Source: Streptomyces ochraceiscleroticus
GTDB taxonomy: Bacteria > Actinomycetota > Actinomycetes > Streptomycetales > Streptomycetaceae
Length of the DNA stretch: 64,000 bases
Direction: 5' to 3'
NCBI RefSeq assembly: GCF_000720485.1
Contig: NZ_JOAX01000027.1
Location: forward strand, 1 to 64,000
The notes under the pieces were generated by a model. It worked only from the letters and a program-made list of their open reading frames with translations. It was not told where the DNA came from and searched no databases. Positions 61,925 to 64,000 of the stretch are shown in pieces (position 1 is the stretch's first letter; each line of letters starts with the position of its first letter). Both the position numbers and the translations under genes were made by a program.

Positions 61925-62965
61925 TCAGCCTTCCTTCACGGGGGACAGGGTGGAAAGAGTGCGGCGGCCGTTGTCGATGAAGCGCGGCACGACCTCGCCG
62001 ATCCGGTCGAAGCCCGCGCCGACGGTCTGCCCGAGCGTGTAGCGGTAGTGGATGCCCTCGAGGATCACCGCGAGCTTGAAGTACGCGAACGCGGTGTACC
62101 AGGCGACCTGCGAGACGTCGCGCCCGGACCCCGCCGCGTACCGCTCGATCAGCTCGCCCGGTTCGGGGTGCCCCGGGGCGCTGCGGGTCGTGGTGACCGG
62201 CGAGTCCGGGGACTCCTCCTGCTCGCTGTACATGGCCAGCAGGCCCAGGTCGGTGAGCGGGTCGCCGAGCGTGGACATCTCCCAGTCCAGTACTGCCGCG
62301 ATGCGGTCGTCCGCGCCGACCAGGACGTTGTCCAGGCGGTAGTCGCCGTGCACGATCGCGGGCGCGGGGGAGTCGGGGAGCTTCCTGCCCAGCGCCTCGT
62401 GCAGCTCGTCGATACCGGGCAGCTCGCGGTTGCGGGAGGCGGCGAGCTGCTTGCCCCAGCGGCGGAGCTGCCGTTCCAGGAAGCCGTCGGGCCGCCCGAA
62501 GTCGCCCAGGCCCACCGACTCCGGGTCGACGGCGTGCAGGTCGACGAGGGTGTCGACGAGGCGCAGGACGATGTCGCGGGTGCGCTCGGGGCCGAGCGGC
62601 CGGAGCTGTTCGGCGGTGCGGTACGGAGTACCGTCCACGAGCTCCATCACGTAGAACGGCGCCCCGATGACCTCCTCGTCCTGGCAGAGCGCCAGCGTCT
62701 CCGGCACCGGTACCCGGGTATCGTGCAGCGCGCTGATGACACGGTGCTCGCGGGCCATGTCGTGCGCGGTGGCCAGGACATGGCCGAGCGGCGGGCGGCG
62801 GACGACCCAGTGGCCGGTGCCGTCGGTGACGCGGTAGGTGAGGTTGGACCGGCCGCCCTGGACCAGTTCGGCGCTCAGCGGGCCCGCCACCAGGCCCGGG
62901 CACTCCCGGTCCAGGTGGGCGCGGAGCCGCCCCAGGTCGAGGCCGGGCGGGTTGTCCTTGCTCAT
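61925..62965 (-). CDS. APH-family phosphotransferase (ACAD11 kinase domain/LvaA-like)
   Basis: 346 residues. Phosphotransferase fold: catalytic HGDYRLDNVLV (206-216), metal site VLDWEMSTLGDPLTDLG (225-241). The nucleotide-lobe lysine position reads WVVRRPPLGHVL, close to the LRKKPPG segment of ACAD10/11. Members phosphorylate 4- or 5-hydroxyacyl-CoAs. First gene of the leftward unit; ATG with GGAGG upstream; palindrome 46 bp before the start. Confidence 0.88.
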   Translation of the reverse strand: MSKDNPPGLDLGRLRAHLDRECPGLVAGPLSAELVQGGRSNLTYRVTDGTGHWVVRRPPLGHVLATAHDMAREHRVISALHDTRVPVPETLALCQDEEVIGAPFYVMELVDGTPYRTAEQLRPLGPERTRDIVLRLVDTLVDLHAVDPESVGLGDFGRPDGFLERQLRRWGKQLAASRNRELPGIDELHEALGRKLPDSPAPAIVHGDYRLDNVLVGADDRIAAVLDWEMSTLGDPLTDLGLLAMYSEQEESPDSPVTTTRSAPGHPEPGELIERYAAGSGRDVSQVAWYTAFAYFKLAVILEGIHYRYTLGQTVGAGFDRIGEVVPRFIDNGRRTLSTLSPVKEG

Positions 62966-63010
62966 CGTGCGCCTCCGTGTGCTGGCCGGTGGAGTGGGAC
63001 CGTCCACGAT

Positions 63011-63030
63011 CATGCCGACTAGTCGGTATG
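63011..63030. promoter_or_regulatory. 20-bp TetR-type palindrome upstream of phosphotransferase
   Basis: CATGCCGACTAGTCGGTATG; perfect 12-base core CCGACTAGTCGG (63015-63026) and arms mismatched at a single pair. Related to the element at 57310-57329. Confidence 0.75.
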
Positions 63031-63151
63031 GCGTCCAGGGGGCGGAGTGAACCGGTTGGTCAGGAGGCGTGTTCCGCGCGTCACACGAAGGCCGCCGGCC
63101 AGGCGGAAAAGGGGATGCGGTGACCGGCCGTGACGGGAGATTCTCGGGCGC

Positions 63152-63967
63152 ATGACCGAACTGCGCGCGCTCGCCCCGGACGGCGTCCCGATCTCCGCCC
63201 TCGACGACGGGGGCAACGGCCCCACCGTGCTCGTCGTCCATCCGGGCGGCCGGGGCCCCTCCTCCTGGGACGAGGTCGCCCGCCTCCTCACCGACCACTT
63301 CCGGGTCGTCCGCATCCGGCGCCGGATCTACGAGCCCGGCGTGCGCATCGGCCGTACGCATTCGATGGCGGTCGAGGCGGCCGACGTGCTCGCGGTCGCC
63401 GGGCTGCTGCGGGAGGACGGGCCCGTGCTGCTCGTCGGCCACTCCTCGGGCGCCGTCGCGGCGCTGGAGACGGCGCTGCGCGATCCGGCCCCGTTCGCGG
63501 GCGTGTTCGCGTACGACCCTCCGATACCCACTCGGTCGTTTCTCGTGGGCGAGGCGGGCCCGCGCGCTCGCGCCGCGCTGGACGCCGGCGACCCCACCGA
63601 GGCGATACGCATCCACTCCCGCGCGATCACCGGCATGCCGGACGAGACGGTCGAGCAGATGCTCAAGGACCCGCGCGTGCAGGCGCTCATCGCCACGCAC
63701 GCGGAGGCGCAGATCGTCGAGGACGAGATCATCGACGCGCTGGGCCTCGGGGTGGACCGCTACCGTGCCCTCACCCTGCCGGTGACCCTCGTGCAGGGCG
63801 AGCTCAGCTTCCCGCATCTGCACGAGCGGGTGGCCGACCTGGCGGCCGTACTGCCGGAATCCCGCGTGGTGACGCTCGCGGGCCAGGGCCACGGCGCTAA
63901 CTCCGCCGCGCCGGAGGTGCTGGTCGCGGCGATCCGCGAGACGGCGAAGGGGGTCTTCGGGGTCTGA
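63152..63967 (+). CDS. Alpha/beta hydrolase
   Basis: 271 residues. Oxyanion strand VLVVHPGGRGPSSW, nucleophile GHSSGAVAAL (Ser in VGHSSG), acid after strand 6, His in LAGQGHGAN. Generic esterase/epoxide-hydrolase-like enzyme of unknown substrate. ATG start 122 bp beyond the palindrome at 63030, so it might share control with the phosphotransferase unit. The gene ends 33 bp before the window edge. Confidence 0.85.
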   Translation: MTELRALAPDGVPISALDDGGNGPTVLVVHPGGRGPSSWDEVARLLTDHFRVVRIRRRIYEPGVRIGRTHSMAVEAADVLAVAGLLREDGPVLLVGHSSGAVAALETALRDPAPFAGVFAYDPPIPTRSFLVGEAGPRARAALDAGDPTEAIRIHSRAITGMPDETVEQMLKDPRVQALIATHAEAQIVEDEIIDALGLGVDRYRALTLPVTLVQGELSFPHLHERVADLAAVLPESRVVTLAGQGHGANSAAPEVLVAAIRETAKGVFGV

Positions 63968-64000
63968 AGGGGACGCCTGGAGGGCTCACCGCGGCCGCCC

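Overview
The window is high-GC actinobacterial chromosome, almost certainly Streptomyces or a close relative. Third codon positions are strongly G/C, GTG and TTG starts are common, stop/start overlaps of the ATGA/GTGA type recur, and the gene families are typical of that genus: SoxR, HutC- and YtrA-type GntR regulators, many TetR regulators, an LAETG-anchored LPMO, a GlnR-type box, OFA-family MFS with its tiny small subunit, and NamZ/DUF1343. No rRNA, tRNA, CRISPR array, phage or transposase was seen. It reads as ordinary host chromosome rich in catabolic, secretory and regulatory genes.

Layout. 0-5.5 kb: the 3' end of a proline/alanine-rich gene overlapping a degenerate Y-family polymerase, a PPOX-fold flavoprotein, a secreted lipase, a wall-anchored LPMO, and a CitB/DcuR-type response regulator. 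5.6-8.7 kb: a tctCBA tricarboxylate transporter diverging from that regulator. 8.8-12.7 kb: a methyltransferase-NUDIX fusion, a YtrA-type GntR, a DDAH-like hydrolase and a pirin. 12.7-15.6 kb: a degenerate repeat tract, an AAA ATPase and a glycoside hydrolase. 15.7-24.3 kb: a six-gene leftward polysaccharide operon (membrane protein, FemAB-like acyltransferase, two GT2 enzymes, deacetylase, 1299-residue flippase fusion). 24.5-29.3 kb: secreted subtilase, SGNH esterase, receptor Ser/Thr kinase and a small basic protein. 29.7-32.7 kb: a Tat-exported M20 amidohydrolase and a free-standing type ISP-like specificity domain.

32.7-38.5 kb: homogentisate dioxygenase with its GntR partner, a divergent TetR, a CitMHS transporter and an MFS protein. 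38.6-45.8 kb: aldehyde and alcohol dehydrogenases, an MHS transporter, a urea transporter behind a GlnR-type box, a TetR and an acyl-CoA dehydrogenase. 45.9-49.2 kb: a second TetR, a MaoC hydratase, SoxR, and OFA transporter plus small subunit. 49.4-57.2 kb: a zinc-ribbon protein, penicillin-acylase-family hydrolase, an alpha/beta hydrolase, an MHS transporter and NamZ. 57.3-63.0 kb: SDR, acyl-CoA ligase, TetR, ACAD10/11-type acyl-CoA dehydrogenase and phosphotransferase. 63.2-64 kb: an alpha/beta hydrolase.

The strongest system-level signals come from matched operator sequences. (1) A palindrome precedes both the SDR-ligase-TetR unit and the phosphotransferase-acyl-CoA dehydrogenase unit, giving a gene set that resembles the levulinate/4-hydroxy-acid (Lva, ACAD10/11) pathway. 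(2) An identical 16-mer lies upstream of both the TetR and the MaoC gene at 46-47 kb. (3) A related 15-mer lies upstream of the aldehyde dehydrogenase and between the TetR/acyl-CoA dehydrogenase pair at 44.5 kb. All functional assignments come from reading motifs and gene order; no database search was run.
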